DNA of 64,000 nt from an uncultured Alphaproteobacteria bacterium. Lineage in GTDB: Bacteria; Pseudomonadota; Alphaproteobacteria; HIMB59; GCA-002718135. Shown in pieces: positions 9,658 to 19,873 of this stretch. Each line of letters starts with the position of its first letter. Position 1 is the first letter of the stretch. The notes under the pieces are model-generated. The model did no database searches and had not been told where the DNA came from. It was given only the letters and a program-made list of their open reading frames with translations. The stretch spans positions 110,968-174,967 of the forward strand of contig CACMRK010000002.1 of the NCBI GenBank assembly GCA_902616075.1, in the 5' to 3' direction. The position numbers and the translations under genes are program-made.

Positions 9658-10488
9658 TTAATTATTAAATTTTGGATCTAAAGAATATGTGGTTGACCTT
9701 AAGTACTGAGTAATTTTTTTGATATCACCAATTTTTTCCAGGTTTTCGTAAGGTATAAGTGAACCAAAGTACATATAGATATCATCACCTATCTTTCTTT
9801 TAAGTTCATACATACACAATGAGTATCTAAATGTTTGTCCGATTTTATTAGCAATATGGTAAAGTTGACTATTTTGACCGTCAAAAAAAATTGGTAACAC
9901 AGGGCTTTTAGTTTTAAGAACTAGTTTAGATACCCATTGTTTCCATTCACCATCGTGTGCTTTTGTATTTTTTTTTAAGTTTTGTTTAGTTGCTATCGTT
10001 CCAGAAGGAAAAAGAACTAGAACGCCTTCATTATGCAAAACTTTTTCGGCTTCTTTACGTGTATTAATGTTAGTTAATAGAGCTTCTCTATTTTCATTAA
10101 AATCAATTGGTAATATTTTATCTTTTACTGCCTCTGCTTGCCTTAGGACTTTATGTGTAACCATTTTATAATCTTGTCTTACTTTTGAAATTGCTGAACA
10201 TATAGATACGCCATCAGCAACTCCAAAAGCATGATTTGCTATAACAATTAATTTTCCTTTTTTTGGAATGTAACTACCGTCCTGAAAATTAGTAATTAAA
10301 GTAAAATTTAATTTATCTACTGCATCATCCCAAAAGAGCTCAGGAGGTCTATTTTCAGATAAATATTCATCATATAATTTTTTTAATTTTAATTTTCCTG
10401 TTAATAATTCAGTAATCTTAATAAATATTTGACCAATAAAATTTACTTCCGCTGTTGCAAAAGTAAATACAATTTTATTTTTATTCAT
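9658..10488 (-). CDS. PlsC-like / hemolysin-type acyltransferase
   Basis: 276 residues. VIANHAFGVADGVSIC near residue 83 is the acyltransferase motif I in its HX5D form (H86, D92), as seen in the ornithine-lipid OlsA/hemolysin-like branch (NHPFGxxDG), and GVLVLFPSGTIATKQ near 152 corresponds to the glycerophosphate-binding motif. A transmembrane segment is not obvious. Family knowledge: transfer of an acyl chain from acyl-ACP or acyl-CoA to a lyso-lipid. The exact acceptor cannot be told from sequence; a role in membrane or ornithine-lipid synthesis is an inference. Confidence 0.7.
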   Translation of the reverse strand: MNKNKIVFTFATAEVNFIGQIFIKITELLTGKLKLKKLYDEYLSENRPPELFWDDAVDKLNFTLITNFQDGSYIPKKGKLIVIANHAFGVADGVSICSAISKVRQDYKMVTHKVLRQAEAVKDKILPIDFNENREALLTNINTRKEAEKVLHNEGVLVLFPSGTIATKQNLKKNTKAHDGEWKQWVSKLVLKTKSPVLPIFFDGQNSQLYHIANKIGQTFRYSLCMYELKRKIGDDIYMYFGSLIPYENLEKIGDIKKITQYLRSTTYSLDPKFNN

Positions 10489-10534
10489 AATGAAAATGAG
10501 TCAATTAAAATAAAATAAGTATTTTCCAAATATA

Positions 10535-12163
10535 TTACATATTTGCATAATTTGGCCCCCCACTACCTTCAGGTACAACCCAATTTATGTTTTGTGATGG
10601 CTCTTTAATATCACATGTTTTACAATGAATACAGTTTTGTGCATTAATTACAAATTTAGGATTTTGAATATCTGTCTTATCAACCTCATATACACCAGCA
10701 GGACAATATCTTTGAGATGGCTCATCATAAGCATTTAAAGTAAATGTTATTGGCAATTCCTTATCCTTTAACTGTAAATGCACTGGCTGATCAGCTTCAT
10801 GGTTAGTTCCAGTCAAATAAACAGAACTGGTTTTATCAAAAGTAAATATTCCATCATATTTTGGATAATCTATTTTTTTTGAATCTTTTGCTAATTGTAA
10901 AGCTTCATGATCAGCATGTTTGTGTTTTAAAGTAAAAGGAAGCTTACCTCTAAATATTATTTGATCAATTCCTGTAAATATTATTGCAGGTATTAGTCCC
11001 CAATTAAAACTAGGTTTTACATTTCTTGCAGCGAACAATTCTTTATAGAGCCATGAACGTTTAAAATTATCCTCATATGATGCAAGAGGTATAGATTTAC
11101 TTAAATAATCATTAATTGTTTCAGCAGCTATAATTCCACTTTTCATTGCAGTATGAGAACCTTTAATCTTTGGCATATTTAAGGTGCCTGCATCGCATCC
11201 AACTAGTAATCCACCCGGCATATACATTGTAGGTAAACTTTGAATACCACCTTCAATAAGTGCCCTTGCTCCATACGCGATACGTTTTCCATTAGTTAGA
11301 ATTTTCTTAATTGCTGGGTGGGTTTTAAATTTTTGAAATTCGTCATAAGGGGATAAATATGGATTTTGATAATCAAGACCGATTACGTATCCTAAAAATA
11401 TTTGTTTATTTTCAGCATGATAACAAAAACTGCCACCATAAGTTGCATTATCTAATGGCCATCCCGCAGTATGCATGACAAGACCTTCTTCATGCTGACT
11501 TTCATCTACTTCCCAAATTTCTTTAAACCCAATTCCGTATTGTTGTGGTGACTTATCTTTTGATAAATTATATTTTTTAATTAATTCTTTTCCTAAATGA
11601 CCTCTACAACCCTCAGCAAAGACTGTTACTTTAGCGTTAATATTTATTCCTGGTTCAAAACTATCTTTTTTGTTACCATCTTTATCAATACCCATATCAC
11701 CAGTTTGTACACCAATTACATGATCATCATCTGAATATAATATTTTAGATGCCGCAAATCCTGGAAAAATTTCTACTCCTAAATTTTCAGCCTCACTTGC
11801 AAGCCATCTACATAAATTTGCAAGACTAATGATATAATTCTTATGATTTTTTTGTACACTAGGAAGAAGCCATGTAGGCCAATTTAACGAGCCTTTCTTA
11901 GATAAGAATAAAAACTTTTCTTTTGTTACTTTAGTTTTAATTGGTGAGTCTTTACTTCTCCAATCAGGTATTAATTCATCGAGTGCTCTTGTTTCAAACA
12001 CATTACCACTTAAAATATGGGCTCCTACCTCTGATCCCTTTTCTAATACACAAACATTAATTTCTGGGTTCAGCTGTTTTAGTTTAATTGCAGTTGAAAG
12101 GCCTGATGGACCAGCACCTACCACTACAACATCATAGTCCATTGACTCACGTTCTACTTCCAT
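10535..12163 (-). CDS. electron transfer flavoprotein-ubiquinone oxidoreductase (ETF-QO)
   Basis: 542 residues. FAD-binding GxGxxG motif VVVVGAGPSGLSTAIKL at about 10-26; membrane-associated ubiquinone-binding region with IPAIIFTGIDQI near 390; C-terminal 4Fe-4S site CIHCKTCDIKEPSQNINWVV with the fourth Cys upstream (RYCPAG). The N-terminus MEVERESMDYDVV matches the usual start of the family, so I kept the first ATG. Reaction: passes electrons from reduced ETF to the quinone pool. It lies directly downstream of etfB-etfA (23 bp gap), so donor and acceptor are co-expressed with the dehydrogenase. Confidence 0.96.
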   Translation of the reverse strand: MEVERESMDYDVVVVGAGPSGLSTAIKLKQLNPEINVCVLEKGSEVGAHILSGNVFETRALDELIPDWRSKDSPIKTKVTKEKFLFLSKKGSLNWPTWLLPSVQKNHKNYIISLANLCRWLASEAENLGVEIFPGFAASKILYSDDDHVIGVQTGDMGIDKDGNKKDSFEPGININAKVTVFAEGCRGHLGKELIKKYNLSKDKSPQQYGIGFKEIWEVDESQHEEGLVMHTAGWPLDNATYGGSFCYHAENKQIFLGYVIGLDYQNPYLSPYDEFQKFKTHPAIKKILTNGKRIAYGARALIEGGIQSLPTMYMPGGLLVGCDAGTLNMPKIKGSHTAMKSGIIAAETINDYLSKSIPLASYEDNFKRSWLYKELFAARNVKPSFNWGLIPAIIFTGIDQIIFRGKLPFTLKHKHADHEALQLAKDSKKIDYPKYDGIFTFDKTSSVYLTGTNHEADQPVHLQLKDKELPITFTLNAYDEPSQRYCPAGVYEVDKTDIQNPKFVINAQNCIHCKTCDIKEPSQNINWVVPEGSGGPNYANM

Positions 12164-12186
12164 TTTATTTATTGTAATAAATTAAT

Positions 12187-13140
12187 TTATTGTTGAATAG
12201 TATTTAATTTATCTAGTTCAGAAGATAATTGAGGCAATGCCTCAAATAAATCAGCGTTTAATCCATAGTCAGCGACATTAAATATTGGTGCTTCTTCATC
12301 TTTATTGATTGCAACAATTACCTTACTTTCTTTCATACCCGCTAAGTGCTGTATTGCACCAGAAATTCCGACGGCAATATACAAATCTGGGACAACTACT
12401 TTGCCAGTTTGCCCAACTTGATAATCATTAGAAACATAACCAGCATCTACAGCAGCACGAGAAGCTCCAACTGCTGCATTAAGCTTATCTGCTATTTCAT
12501 TTAAAAGTTTAAAATTTTCGGCGCTTTGTAATCCTCTGCCACCGGATATCACAACTCGAGCAGTACTTAACTCAGGTCTTTCAGATTGAGATTCTTCTCT
12601 ATCTATAAATTCAACACTGCCACTATCATTATCAAAAGAAATATTTTCGACCTTTTCTTTTCCACCGCTAGTTTCTACAGGGTCAAACGATGTTGGTCTT
12701 ACTGTTACTACTTTAATCTTGTCATTTGATTTAACTGTTGCAATAGCGTTACCAGCATAAATTGGCCTCATAAAAGTATCAGAACTTATTATTTTTATAA
12801 CATCACTAACTTGTGCAATATCTAGTTTAACGGCAATTCTAGGAAAGATATTTTTACCAAATGTTGTTGCAGGTGCCATTATGTGGGAATAATTATTAGC
12901 CAAAGATACAACAATAGGCTCAATGTTTTCAGCAATTGGGTTTTTAAGTTTTTCATTATTGGATAAATATACTTTTGAAACTTTTTCACATTTAGAGATA
13001 TTTTTAGCTAACTCTTCACATTCATACCCTGTTACCAAAACATGGATATCTTGGTCTATTTGCGATGCTGCAGATATAGTATTTAAGGTTGATGATTTGA
13101 TATCTATATTATTATGTTCTGCTAATACTAATATTGTCAT
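12187..13140 (-). CDS. etfA: electron transfer flavoprotein alpha subunit
   Basis: 317 residues. The N-terminal domain is followed by the FAD-binding C-terminal domain with [15 protein letters not shown] near 195, [12 protein letters not shown] near 220 and the ETF-alpha signature [21 protein letters not shown] near 252-272. It binds FAD and, with EtfB, carries electrons from flavin dehydrogenases to ETF-QO. It overlaps etfB by 4 bp, indicating translational coupling. Confidence 0.97.
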   Translation of the reverse strand: MTILVLAEHNNIDIKSSTLNTISAASQIDQDIHVLVTGYECEELAKNISKCEKVSKVYLSNNEKLKNPIAENIEPIVVSLANNYSHIMAPATTFGKNIFPRIAVKLDIAQVSDVIKIISSDTFMRPIYAGNAIATVKSNDKIKVVTVRPTSFDPVETSGGKEKVENISFDNDSGSVEFIDREESQSERPELSTARVVISGGRGLQSAENFKLLNEIADKLNAAVGASRAAVDAGYVSNDYQVGQTGKVVVPDLYIAVGISGAIQHLAGMKESKVIVAINKDEEAPIFNVADYGLNADLFEALPQLSSELDKLNTIQQ

Positions 13141-13886
13141 ATAACTTTTGCCTCATGTTTTAGTTTTTGAACCAATTCAGCAACATCACTTACCATAATT
13201 CCTTTTTGTCTAACAGGTGGTTCTTCTACTTTTATTTGTTCAATTCTAGGTTCTATATTTATACCAAGTGAAGATGCTTCTTTTGTATCAATTGGTTTTT
13301 TCTTTGCTTTCATTATATTTGGTAAGGAAGCATACCTAGGTTCATTCAGTCGAAGATCACATGATGCTACAAATGGTATAGACACTTTTATTCTTTCTAA
13401 ACCTTCATCTATTTCTCTAGTAACGATTGCATTTTGACCATCAATTTCAATTTTAGATGCAAATGTAGCCTGAGGCCAATTGAGTAATGCAGATGTCATT
13501 TGACCAGTTTGATTAGAGTCATCATCAATTGCTTGTTTTCCCATTAAAATAATTGATGGTTTTTCTTCTTCAGCAACTTTAGAAATTATTTTAGAAATAG
13601 CTAGAGGTTCTAAATCATTGTCTGTTTTAATATGAATACCCCTATCAGCACCCATTGCTAATGCAGTTCGAATAGTTTCTTGTGCCTTATCATTACCTAT
13701 AGAAAGAATTATAATCTCATCTGCTTTACCAGCTTCTTTTATTCGTAGAGCTTCTTCTACTGCGTTTTCATCAGGTGGATTCATAGACATTTTTACATTA
13801 TCTTTTTCAACTCCAGAACCATCAGCTTTAACCCTGATTTGAACATTATAATCTATGACTCTTTTTACGGTAACAAGTAACTTCAT
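13137..13886 (-). CDS. etfB: electron transfer flavoprotein beta subunit
   Basis: 249 residues, standard length, with [18 protein letters not shown] at the N-terminus, [11 protein letters not shown] near 43, the GADRGIHI segment near 80 and the ETF-beta signature region [16 protein letters not shown] near 115. It binds AMP in characterised heterodimers. It follows the dimethylglycine dehydrogenase gene by a single base, which makes that enzyme the most likely main donor here. Confidence 0.97.
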   Translation of the reverse strand: MKLLVTVKRVIDYNVQIRVKADGSGVEKDNVKMSMNPPDENAVEEALRIKEAGKADEIIILSIGNDKAQETIRTALAMGADRGIHIKTDNDLEPLAISKIISKVAEEEKPSIILMGKQAIDDDSNQTGQMTSALLNWPQATFASKIEIDGQNAIVTREIDEGLERIKVSIPFVASCDLRLNEPRYASLPNIMKAKKKPIDTKEASSLGINIEPRIEQIKVEEPPVRQKGIMVSDVAELVQKLKHEAKVI

Positions 13887-13887
13887 A

Positions 13888-16323
13888 CTATTGTTTTAGT
13901 TTTTCATTTTTAGGATCATAAGGGCTATCCTCTATAACAGTTACATTGTATTTTTTATCTAATATATCCATTTCTAATTTTTGACCAATGTCAGCAAATT
14001 GAGGCTCCACCATACCAATAGCTAATGATTTTTTCACTCTAAAACCATAGTTACCTCCTGTCGCACGACCTATAACTCTTCCATTATTATAAATTGGATT
14101 ATTACCCAATGCATCTGCATCTTCTACATCATGAACCTCTAAAGTTACCATTTTGTTTTTAAAACCATTTTGCTGCCATTTAACGAGAGAATCTCTGCCA
14201 ATAAAATTCCCTTTGTTTAAATGTACAAATCTATCTAACCCAGACTCAAAAGCTGCGTATTCTATAGACATTTCTGTACCAACCAATTTATATGTTTTTT
14301 CAACACGTAAGCTTTCCATCGCTCTTATACCAAATGGTTTAAGTCCATGATCTTTTCCTGCTTCCATCAATTTATCAAAAATATGGTTTTGATATTCAAT
14401 TGGATGATGTAATTCCCATCCGAGTTCCCCAACAAAATTCATACGCATAGCGATACTAGGAGCTAAACCAACATTAATTTTTTTTGATGATAGCCAAGGG
14501 AAATTTTCATTAGATAAATCAGTCTTGGTAATTTTAGAGAGGATATCTCTTGATTTGGGTCCTGCTAAAACAAGAACACCCATACTATTAGTTAAATTTT
14601 CATAAATCACTGATCCATCTTTGGGCATCCATTTATGAATCCAATCATGATCTAATCGTTGAAATGCTCCTGCTGAAACTAAATAAAAGGAATTTTCTTT
14701 TTCTTTTGCAATTGTGAATTCTGAGTGAACTCCTCCAGCAGTGTTTAACGCATGACAAAGATTAACTCTTCCAATTTTTTTTGGAATTTTATTTGCAACA
14801 AAGTAGTCTAGAAACTCTTCTGCACCAGGTCCTGAAATCCGGCATTTAGCAAACGCAGTCATATCTAGAAGGCCAGCATTTTCGTGAACATTTAAGCACT
14901 CGTTGCCAACATGCTCAAACCATTTTGATCTTCTAAATGACCAATCATCTTTTTGTGATTCTTTTGAAGGAGCAAACCAGTTAGCGCGCTCCCAACCAAA
15001 CTTTTGACCAAAAACTGCACCAAGATTTTTTAATCTATCATAACAAGGTGCTTGTCTTAAAGGACGTCCCTCTTCTCTTTCTTCATCAGGATAGTGTACT
15101 GTAAAGACATTCGCGTAAGCTTCTTCATTCTTTTTAATCAAATATGCCTCTGTAGCATAATCACCAAATCTTCTTGGATCAACACCTAACATATCAATTG
15201 TAGGTTCGCCGTCTACTATCCACTCTGCAATTTGCCATCCAGCTCCGCCAGCTGCGGTAATTCCAAAACTATGACCTTCATTTAACCAGAAATTTTTAAG
15301 TCCCCATGCTGGTCCAACAATTGGACTTCCATCCGGTGTATAACAAATAGCACCATTGTAAACTTTCTTAACTCCAACTTCTCCAAAAATAGGAACACGA
15401 TGCATTGCTGATTCAATGTGAGGTTCTAAACGCTCTAGATCTTCTTGAAATAATTCGAATTCAGATTCTTTATCAGGTCCGTCTACATAGCAAACTGGAG
15501 CTCCTTTTTCATAAGGCCCTAATATTAACCCTCCTCTTTCTTCACGCATGTACCAAGAACTATCAGAATCTCGTAAGACTCCCATTTCAGGAAGTCCTTG
15601 TTCTTTTCTTTTTAATATTTCAGGATGATCGTCAGTCACTATGTATTGGTGTTCAACAGGTATAACTGGAATATCAAGTCCGACCATTTTTCCAGTCTGT
15701 CGAGCAAAATTACCACTACATGAAACTACATGTTCACATTCGATTGATCCTTTATCGGTTTCTACAATCCATAAGTCATCTTTATTTTTTTTAATCCCTA
15801 TTACTGAAGTATTTCTATAAATTTCTGCACCTTTATCTCTTGCTCCTTTTGCAAGAGCTTGAGTTAGATCGGCTGGTTGAATGTATCCATCTTCAGGATG
15901 CTGAATTGCACCTATCAATCCATCTGTATTACAAAGTGGCCAAATTTCTTTTACTTGTTCAGGTGTTAAAAATTTAACATCTACACCTATCGTTTTTGCG
16001 ACTCCTGAATATTGATAATACTCATCCATTCTATCTTGAGTAGTTGCTAAACGGATATTAGAAACCACACTAAAACCAACTTTTTGTCCTGTTTCTTCTT
16101 CAAGAGTTTTGTAAAGTTTGACTGCGTATTTATGCAATTGACCTACCGAATAACTCATATTGAATAATGGAAGTAACCCTGCTGCATGCCATGTTGATCC
16201 TGAAGTTAATTCCTTTCTTTCAACCAGGACTACATCTGACCAACCCTTTTTAGCTAAATGATAGAGAGTGCTAACGCCTACAGCACCTCCACCGATTACA
16301 ACTACTTTTGACTTTGATTTCAT
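13888..16323 (-). CDS. dimethylglycine/sarcosine dehydrogenase-type flavoprotein with GcvT domain
   Basis: 811 residues, the length of the DMGDH/SARDH family. The N-terminal FAD domain has [19 protein letters not shown] (about 7-25), then GSTWHAAGL, whose His is the covalent FAD-attachment position in the family. A FAO_M-type middle region follows, then a GcvT aminomethyltransferase region (from about 440; [16 protein letters not shown]) that can hand the methylene group to THF. I infer dimethylglycine as substrate from the adjacent etfBA/ETF-QO genes and the nearby sarcosine oxidase, which would take the product. Sarcosine or another N-methyl amine remains possible. Confidence 0.88.
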   Translation of the reverse strand: MKSKSKVVVIGGGAVGVSTLYHLAKKGWSDVVLVERKELTSGSTWHAAGLLPLFNMSYSVGQLHKYAVKLYKTLEEETGQKVGFSVVSNIRLATTQDRMDEYYQYSGVAKTIGVDVKFLTPEQVKEIWPLCNTDGLIGAIQHPEDGYIQPADLTQALAKGARDKGAEIYRNTSVIGIKKNKDDLWIVETDKGSIECEHVVSCSGNFARQTGKMVGLDIPVIPVEHQYIVTDDHPEILKRKEQGLPEMGVLRDSDSSWYMREERGGLILGPYEKGAPVCYVDGPDKESEFELFQEDLERLEPHIESAMHRVPIFGEVGVKKVYNGAICYTPDGSPIVGPAWGLKNFWLNEGHSFGITAAGGAGWQIAEWIVDGEPTIDMLGVDPRRFGDYATEAYLIKKNEEAYANVFTVHYPDEEREEGRPLRQAPCYDRLKNLGAVFGQKFGWERANWFAPSKESQKDDWSFRRSKWFEHVGNECLNVHENAGLLDMTAFAKCRISGPGAEEFLDYFVANKIPKKIGRVNLCHALNTAGGVHSEFTIAKEKENSFYLVSAGAFQRLDHDWIHKWMPKDGSVIYENLTNSMGVLVLAGPKSRDILSKITKTDLSNENFPWLSSKKINVGLAPSIAMRMNFVGELGWELHHPIEYQNHIFDKLMEAGKDHGLKPFGIRAMESLRVEKTYKLVGTEMSIEYAAFESGLDRFVHLNKGNFIGRDSLVKWQQNGFKNKMVTLEVHDVEDADALGNNPIYNNGRVIGRATGGNYGFRVKKSLAIGMVEPQFADIGQKLEMDILDKKYNVTVIEDSPYDPKNEKLKQ

Positions 16324-16377
16324 TATTACTATTTAATACTGTACTTCATTAATCATATTAAATAAGGTGGGTCAATC

Positions 16378-16998
16378 ATGAGATACTTCAAAAAAATAAT
16401 TTTGGTGGTTATAATGAGTGCGTTTATTTGTCTTCCTATAAAGGCTGAAATGACTCTTAAAGAATTGTTTTTTGATGAGTCTAAGCCTTTTCATTTAAAA
16501 ATATTAGATGTTATTCCTGAAGAGGGAATTGTTCAAATTGGTGATGAAAATGCGAACAATACCATTATTGAATTCATGGATTATTTTTGCGGATATTGTA
16601 AAAAAGTACATCCTGAATTACTTCAGATTGCAAGTGAAAGAAAAGATACACGAATAGTATTCTTACAACATCCAATTTTAAGTGAGTCTTCTAAATTACT
16701 AGCAAATATGGTTATAGCTGCAAACATGCAGAACAAAGGTATCGATTTTCATAATGCATTGTTTGAGGTTGAAGGAAATTTAAATAATGCAAAACTAAAA
16801 CAGATAATTGAAAACCTTGAGTTAAATGATGCTAAATTAAATATCGATATGACAAAAGAAAGTGTTAATAATATTGTAAGACTGAGTTCTTTTTTAGCTA
16901 ATGGATCGGGTGCTCGAGGTACTCCTACTTTTTTTGTTAATGAAGAACTTGTTGTTGGTTACATCTCCATTGATAGAATAAAAGCTTTATTAAAATAA
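16378..16998 (+). CDS. periplasmic DsbA-like thiol:disulfide oxidoreductase
   Basis: 206 residues with a signal peptide (IILVVIMSAFICLPIKA). The thioredoxin fold carries a CGYC active site at residues 71-74 (FMDYFCGYCKKVHPE) and a cis-proline loop GARGTPTFFVN near 177. This pattern belongs to the Com1/DsbA-type group common in alphaproteobacteria. It probably forms or shuffles disulfides in exported proteins, and several Cys-rich secreted proteins are encoded in this window. It is divergent from the dehydrogenase gene (54 bp between starts) and convergent with the DmdA-like gene. Confidence 0.85.
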   Translation: MRYFKKIILVVIMSAFICLPIKAEMTLKELFFDESKPFHLKILDVIPEEGIVQIGDENANNTIIEFMDYFCGYCKKVHPELLQIASERKDTRIVFLQHPILSESSKLLANMVIAANMQNKGIDFHNALFEVEGNLNNAKLKQIIENLELNDAKLNIDMTKESVNNIVRLSSFLANGSGARGTPTFFVNEELVVGYISIDRIKALLK

Positions 16999-16999
16999 G

Positions 17000-17026
17000 G
17001 AAGCTCTATTAATTAAATAGAGCTTC
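17000..17026. terminator. bidirectional terminator hairpin between the DsbA-like and DmdA-like genes
   Basis: An 11-bp perfect stem (17000-17010 with 17016-17026, core AAGCTCTATT) and a 5-base loop sit in the 38-bp gap between two convergent genes. T-rich sequence follows the stem in both directions, more on the minus strand (CTTATTTTAAT). It can end transcription from both sides. Confidence 0.75.
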
Positions 17027-17036
17027 TTAAAATATA

Positions 17037-18368
17037 TTATTTATCTACTACTTCTCTAGTATTAGCGTTGTGTGATTCAGTAAAAGGAATTGGTACAACT
17101 TCTGCATCTACTGGCACTCCAGGTGAGTCTGCATATTGATCAGGTAGATGAACTTTGAATTTACGACCAAAATTTCCAACAGGAAAACCATTTTTATTTA
17201 GAGTTCCATCAAATGGCACATAGCCCATAGCAATGTTTCTTCCTTGCTCAGGATGATACCAAGGAGATGTAATGAATCCACAAGGTTCATTACCATCTTC
17301 TGAAACAAGCCAAAAATCAGGTGCATATTCTTCGATAGGTTTTCCACCTAAGCTTAGTCCAACTAACTGAAGCTTATATGGTTTTTTTCCATCTTTTAAA
17401 TCTGCTTTCATCTTTTCAAGAACAGTCTTACCAACATAATCAGAAGTTTTATTCCATTCACCTTTACCAGATAAAGATACTTGATATCCTAAATTACATT
17501 GAAAAGGATTATGCTGATTATCCATGTCTTGACCCCAAGATAGAATTCCTGCTTGGATTCTTCGATGATGAGCCGGAGCTATAACCATAAGATTATGTTT
17601 TTTTCCTGCTTCTAAAACAGCATTCCACATATCATCGGCATATTTAGTAGACTCATATAAATAAATTTCAAATCCAGCCTCACCAGAGAAACCTGTTTGA
17701 GAAATTATACAATCTCTTCCACCAACTTTCGCAGCAGCAAGTCCATAGAATGGCATTTCATCAACTTTAACTTGATCACCTATTAAATCATTCATCAAAG
17801 CATGCGCTTTAGGGCCTTGAATTTGAACTGGGCTTACATCAATTTCATCGATATGAACATTAAATCTATTATCATGATTTACACCTTGCAAATACAAGCC
17901 AATATCTGAGTCAGATAAAGAAAACCAAAACTCATCCTTCGAAATTCTTAGAAGAATAGGATCGTTTAAAACACCACCATATTGATTACAAAGAATTACG
18001 TATCTTCCTCTCATTGGAGATATTTTAGTAGCATCTCTAGTTATGACATAATCAACAAATGCCTCAGCATCAGGACCTTTGACCTGAATTTGTCTTTCGA
18101 CAGCAACATTCCACATGGTAACATGATTTTTAATTGCCTCATACTCAACCATTGCTCCACCATCTTCAGGCTTTACGTAACCTCTTGGATGATAAATTCT
18201 ATTATAAACTGTTGCTCTCCAACATCCCGCCTCCATTGACAAATGCCAATAAGGTGATTTTCTCACTCTGGTTGAAATAAGCATTTGGACTGGTGTAGGA
18301 CCACTTTGTCTTAAATTGTAGGGAACCTTTCTGTCCGATTGATCCACCGACGTAGAATGTTTAATCAT
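17037..18368 (-). CDS. DmdA-like / GcvT-family tetrahydrofolate-dependent demethylase
   Basis: 443 residues of the GcvT/aminomethyltransferase superfamily. It resembles DMSP demethylase DmdA as I recall it in the N-terminal STRVRKSPYWHLSMEAG, in VTMWNVAVERQIQVKG near 80, and in RRIQAGILSWGQDMDNQHNP near 270. It is about 70 residues longer than typical DmdA (about 365-370), with an extended N-terminus and C-terminus. A strong AAGGAG (complement at 18375-18380) lies 6 bases before the ATG. DmdA moves a methyl group from DMSP to THF, giving 5-methyl-THF. Because this protein differs in length, the substrate could be DMSP or another methyl donor such as a methoxy or N-methyl compound. Superfamily certain, substrate not. 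Confidence 0.72.
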   Translation of the reverse strand: MIKHSTSVDQSDRKVPYNLRQSGPTPVQMLISTRVRKSPYWHLSMEAGCWRATVYNRIYHPRGYVKPEDGGAMVEYEAIKNHVTMWNVAVERQIQVKGPDAEAFVDYVITRDATKISPMRGRYVILCNQYGGVLNDPILLRISKDEFWFSLSDSDIGLYLQGVNHDNRFNVHIDEIDVSPVQIQGPKAHALMNDLIGDQVKVDEMPFYGLAAAKVGGRDCIISQTGFSGEAGFEIYLYESTKYADDMWNAVLEAGKKHNLMVIAPAHHRRIQAGILSWGQDMDNQHNPFQCNLGYQVSLSGKGEWNKTSDYVGKTVLEKMKADLKDGKKPYKLQLVGLSLGGKPIEEYAPDFWLVSEDGNEPCGFITSPWYHPEQGRNIAMGYVPFDGTLNKNGFPVGNFGRKFKVHLPDQYADSPGVPVDAEVVPIPFTESHNANTREVVDK

Positions 18369-18458
18369 TATAAACTCCTTAAATAAATATGCTATTTCTG
18401 TATTTAATCTTTAAATACTCTGCAATGATAAAATGTAGGTGATGTAAAAAAAATGGTG

Positions 18459-18473
18459 GACCTTAATTAGGTC
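18459..18473. promoter_or_regulatory. inverted repeat in the divergent dmdA-like/ompA-like promoter region
   Basis: GACCT, a 5-base spacer TAATT, then AGGTC form a perfect inverted repeat in the 151-bp divergent spacer, about 90 bp upstream of the DmdA-like start and about 47 bp upstream of the lipoprotein start. Position and symmetry suit a dimeric regulator's operator, but this is a single site with no known regulator, so confidence is low. Confidence 0.3.
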
Positions 18474-18519
18474 AAAATTTCGTCTTAGTTTTGACAGCAA
18501 ATTTTGATATTTGTAGTCT

Positions 18520-19428
18520 ATGAAATTTAAATTATTACTACCTATTATCTCTTTACTAATTTTTTTAGGCGGTTGTTCAGCTAGTTATAAACAACTCTCT
18601 AAAATGGAAAATAAAGAACCAAAAAACTTTCAAGAACACTTACTATACGAATACAAAAAAAGAGCTAGTTTCGAGGCAGAAGAAATGCACGATTGGAATT
18701 CCGCAAAATTATATTCTGAAAAAGCTCTCAAGAGTTTAGAAACTGATGAAATATATCCAGAAGAAATTTCATATTGGAAAATTCCAGAAGAAAATATTAA
18801 TGAAATAAAAATTGCATATGAAAACCTTATTACAATTTATAAAGATGCTAAAAATATTGATCCTATTAATTTAGCAAGAGCTATTTCGTCATTAGACTGC
18901 TGGTCAGAGCAACAGGAGGAAAATTGGCAAACATGGGATATTAATAGTTGCAAGAATGATTTCTTAAAAGCCATGCATAATATTTATGAAAAAATATCTA
19001 CTCAGGAAAATGAGCAGGAAACTTCAGATAACAAAGATAATAATTTAGAAAATGAAACAAAAGATGAAGTAACAATTGTGACTAAAAATGAAAATAAAGA
19101 ATTAATGCAAATAATTTATTTTGATTTTGATCAATTCAATTTATCTGAAGTTAGTAAAGATAAAATAAAAAAATTTTTAAATAATTATGGAAGTGATATT
19201 AATGAATATCTTGTCGTTGGACATACTGATACTAAAGGAACAAACAAATATAATTTATTATTATCAATCAAAAGAGCAAAGGTTGTAAAAGAAATTTTAA
19301 TTAATTATGGAATTAATCAAAGTAGTATTAAAATTTTAGGCAAAGGTGAGGAATCTTTAGCTGTAGATACTCCAGATGACACCAAACAGCCCGCAAATAG
19401 AAGAGTGGAAATAAAAAAAACAAATTAA
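18520..19428 (+). CDS. OmpA-family peptidoglycan-associated lipoprotein
   Basis: 302 residues. A lipoprotein signal peptide ends in the lipobox LGGC with acylated C19. The middle (about 30-190) is a helical, charged region ending in a Glu/Asn-rich linker. The C-terminal OmpA domain (about 192-302) has IIYFDFDQFNLSEVSKDKI, VVGHTDTKGTNKYN and NRRVEI, the peptidoglycan-binding motifs. It anchors the outer membrane to the cell wall. It differs from Pal in having a long N-terminal region, so I do not call it pal. Its start codon is fixed by the signal peptide. Confidence 0.85.
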   Translation: MKFKLLLPIISLLIFLGGCSASYKQLSKMENKEPKNFQEHLLYEYKKRASFEAEEMHDWNSAKLYSEKALKSLETDEIYPEEISYWKIPEENINEIKIAYENLITIYKDAKNIDPINLARAISSLDCWSEQQEENWQTWDINSCKNDFLKAMHNIYEKISTQENEQETSDNKDNNLENETKDEVTIVTKNENKELMQIIYFDFDQFNLSEVSKDKIKKFLNNYGSDINEYLVVGHTDTKGTNKYNLLLSIKRAKVVKEILINYGINQSSIKILGKGEESLAVDTPDDTKQPANRRVEIKKTN

Positions 19429-19468
19429 CTTTTGTTTATAAATATTTTGGTATATTGAGCTTCTTTCA

Positions 19469-19861
19469 ATGTATTCCAAAACTACAAAAAAAATAAATAT
19501 TACTGTTAAGCCTTATTATCTTGAAGACCAATCTGAGCCTGAAGATCAGCATTATGTATGGGCTTATAAAGTAATAATTGATAACCAAGGTAATGAAAAA
19601 GTACAGCTTGTAAACAGGCATTGGAAAATTATTGATGCTAATGGTACTCTTCAAGAAGTACGAGGTAAGGGTGTTGTAGGTGAACAACCTATATTAAATC
19701 CAGGTGAAAAGTTTGAGTATACTAGTGGCACACCTTTAACTACTTCTTCAGGTTTCATGGAAGGAAGTTATGAGATGCAAGACGATGATGGAAATTCTTT
19801 TGATGTTCAAATACCTCAGTTTTCATTAGATACACCATTTGAAAATAATAAATTAAATTAA
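19469..19861 (+). CDS. apaG: ApaG family protein
   Basis: 130 residues, the usual length. It has VKPYYLEDQSEPEDQHYVWAY near residue 12, IIDNQGNEKVQLVNRHWKI near 36 and the glycine-rich VRGKGVVGEQPILNPGE near 65, all ApaG (CorD) hallmarks. The fold is a fibronectin-III-like sandwich. The biochemical role in bacteria is not settled, though it has been linked to Co/Mg phenotypes and Ap4A levels. It lies 40 bp after the OmpA lipoprotein and 12 bp before trkH. Confidence 0.93.
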   Translation: MYSKTTKKINITVKPYYLEDQSEPEDQHYVWAYKVIIDNQGNEKVQLVNRHWKIIDANGTLQEVRGKGVVGEQPILNPGEKFEYTSGTPLTTSSGFMEGSYEMQDDDGNSFDVQIPQFSLDTPFENNKLN

Positions 19862-19873
19862 TTCACAAATACA

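Noticed and set aside
18491..18519. Perfect TTGACA with TAGTCT 17 bases downstream before the OmpA-like gene
   Set aside because: The -10 would touch the ATG, placing the start site inside the first codons, which does not suit a gene with a required signal peptide. Possible only if another -10 is used.
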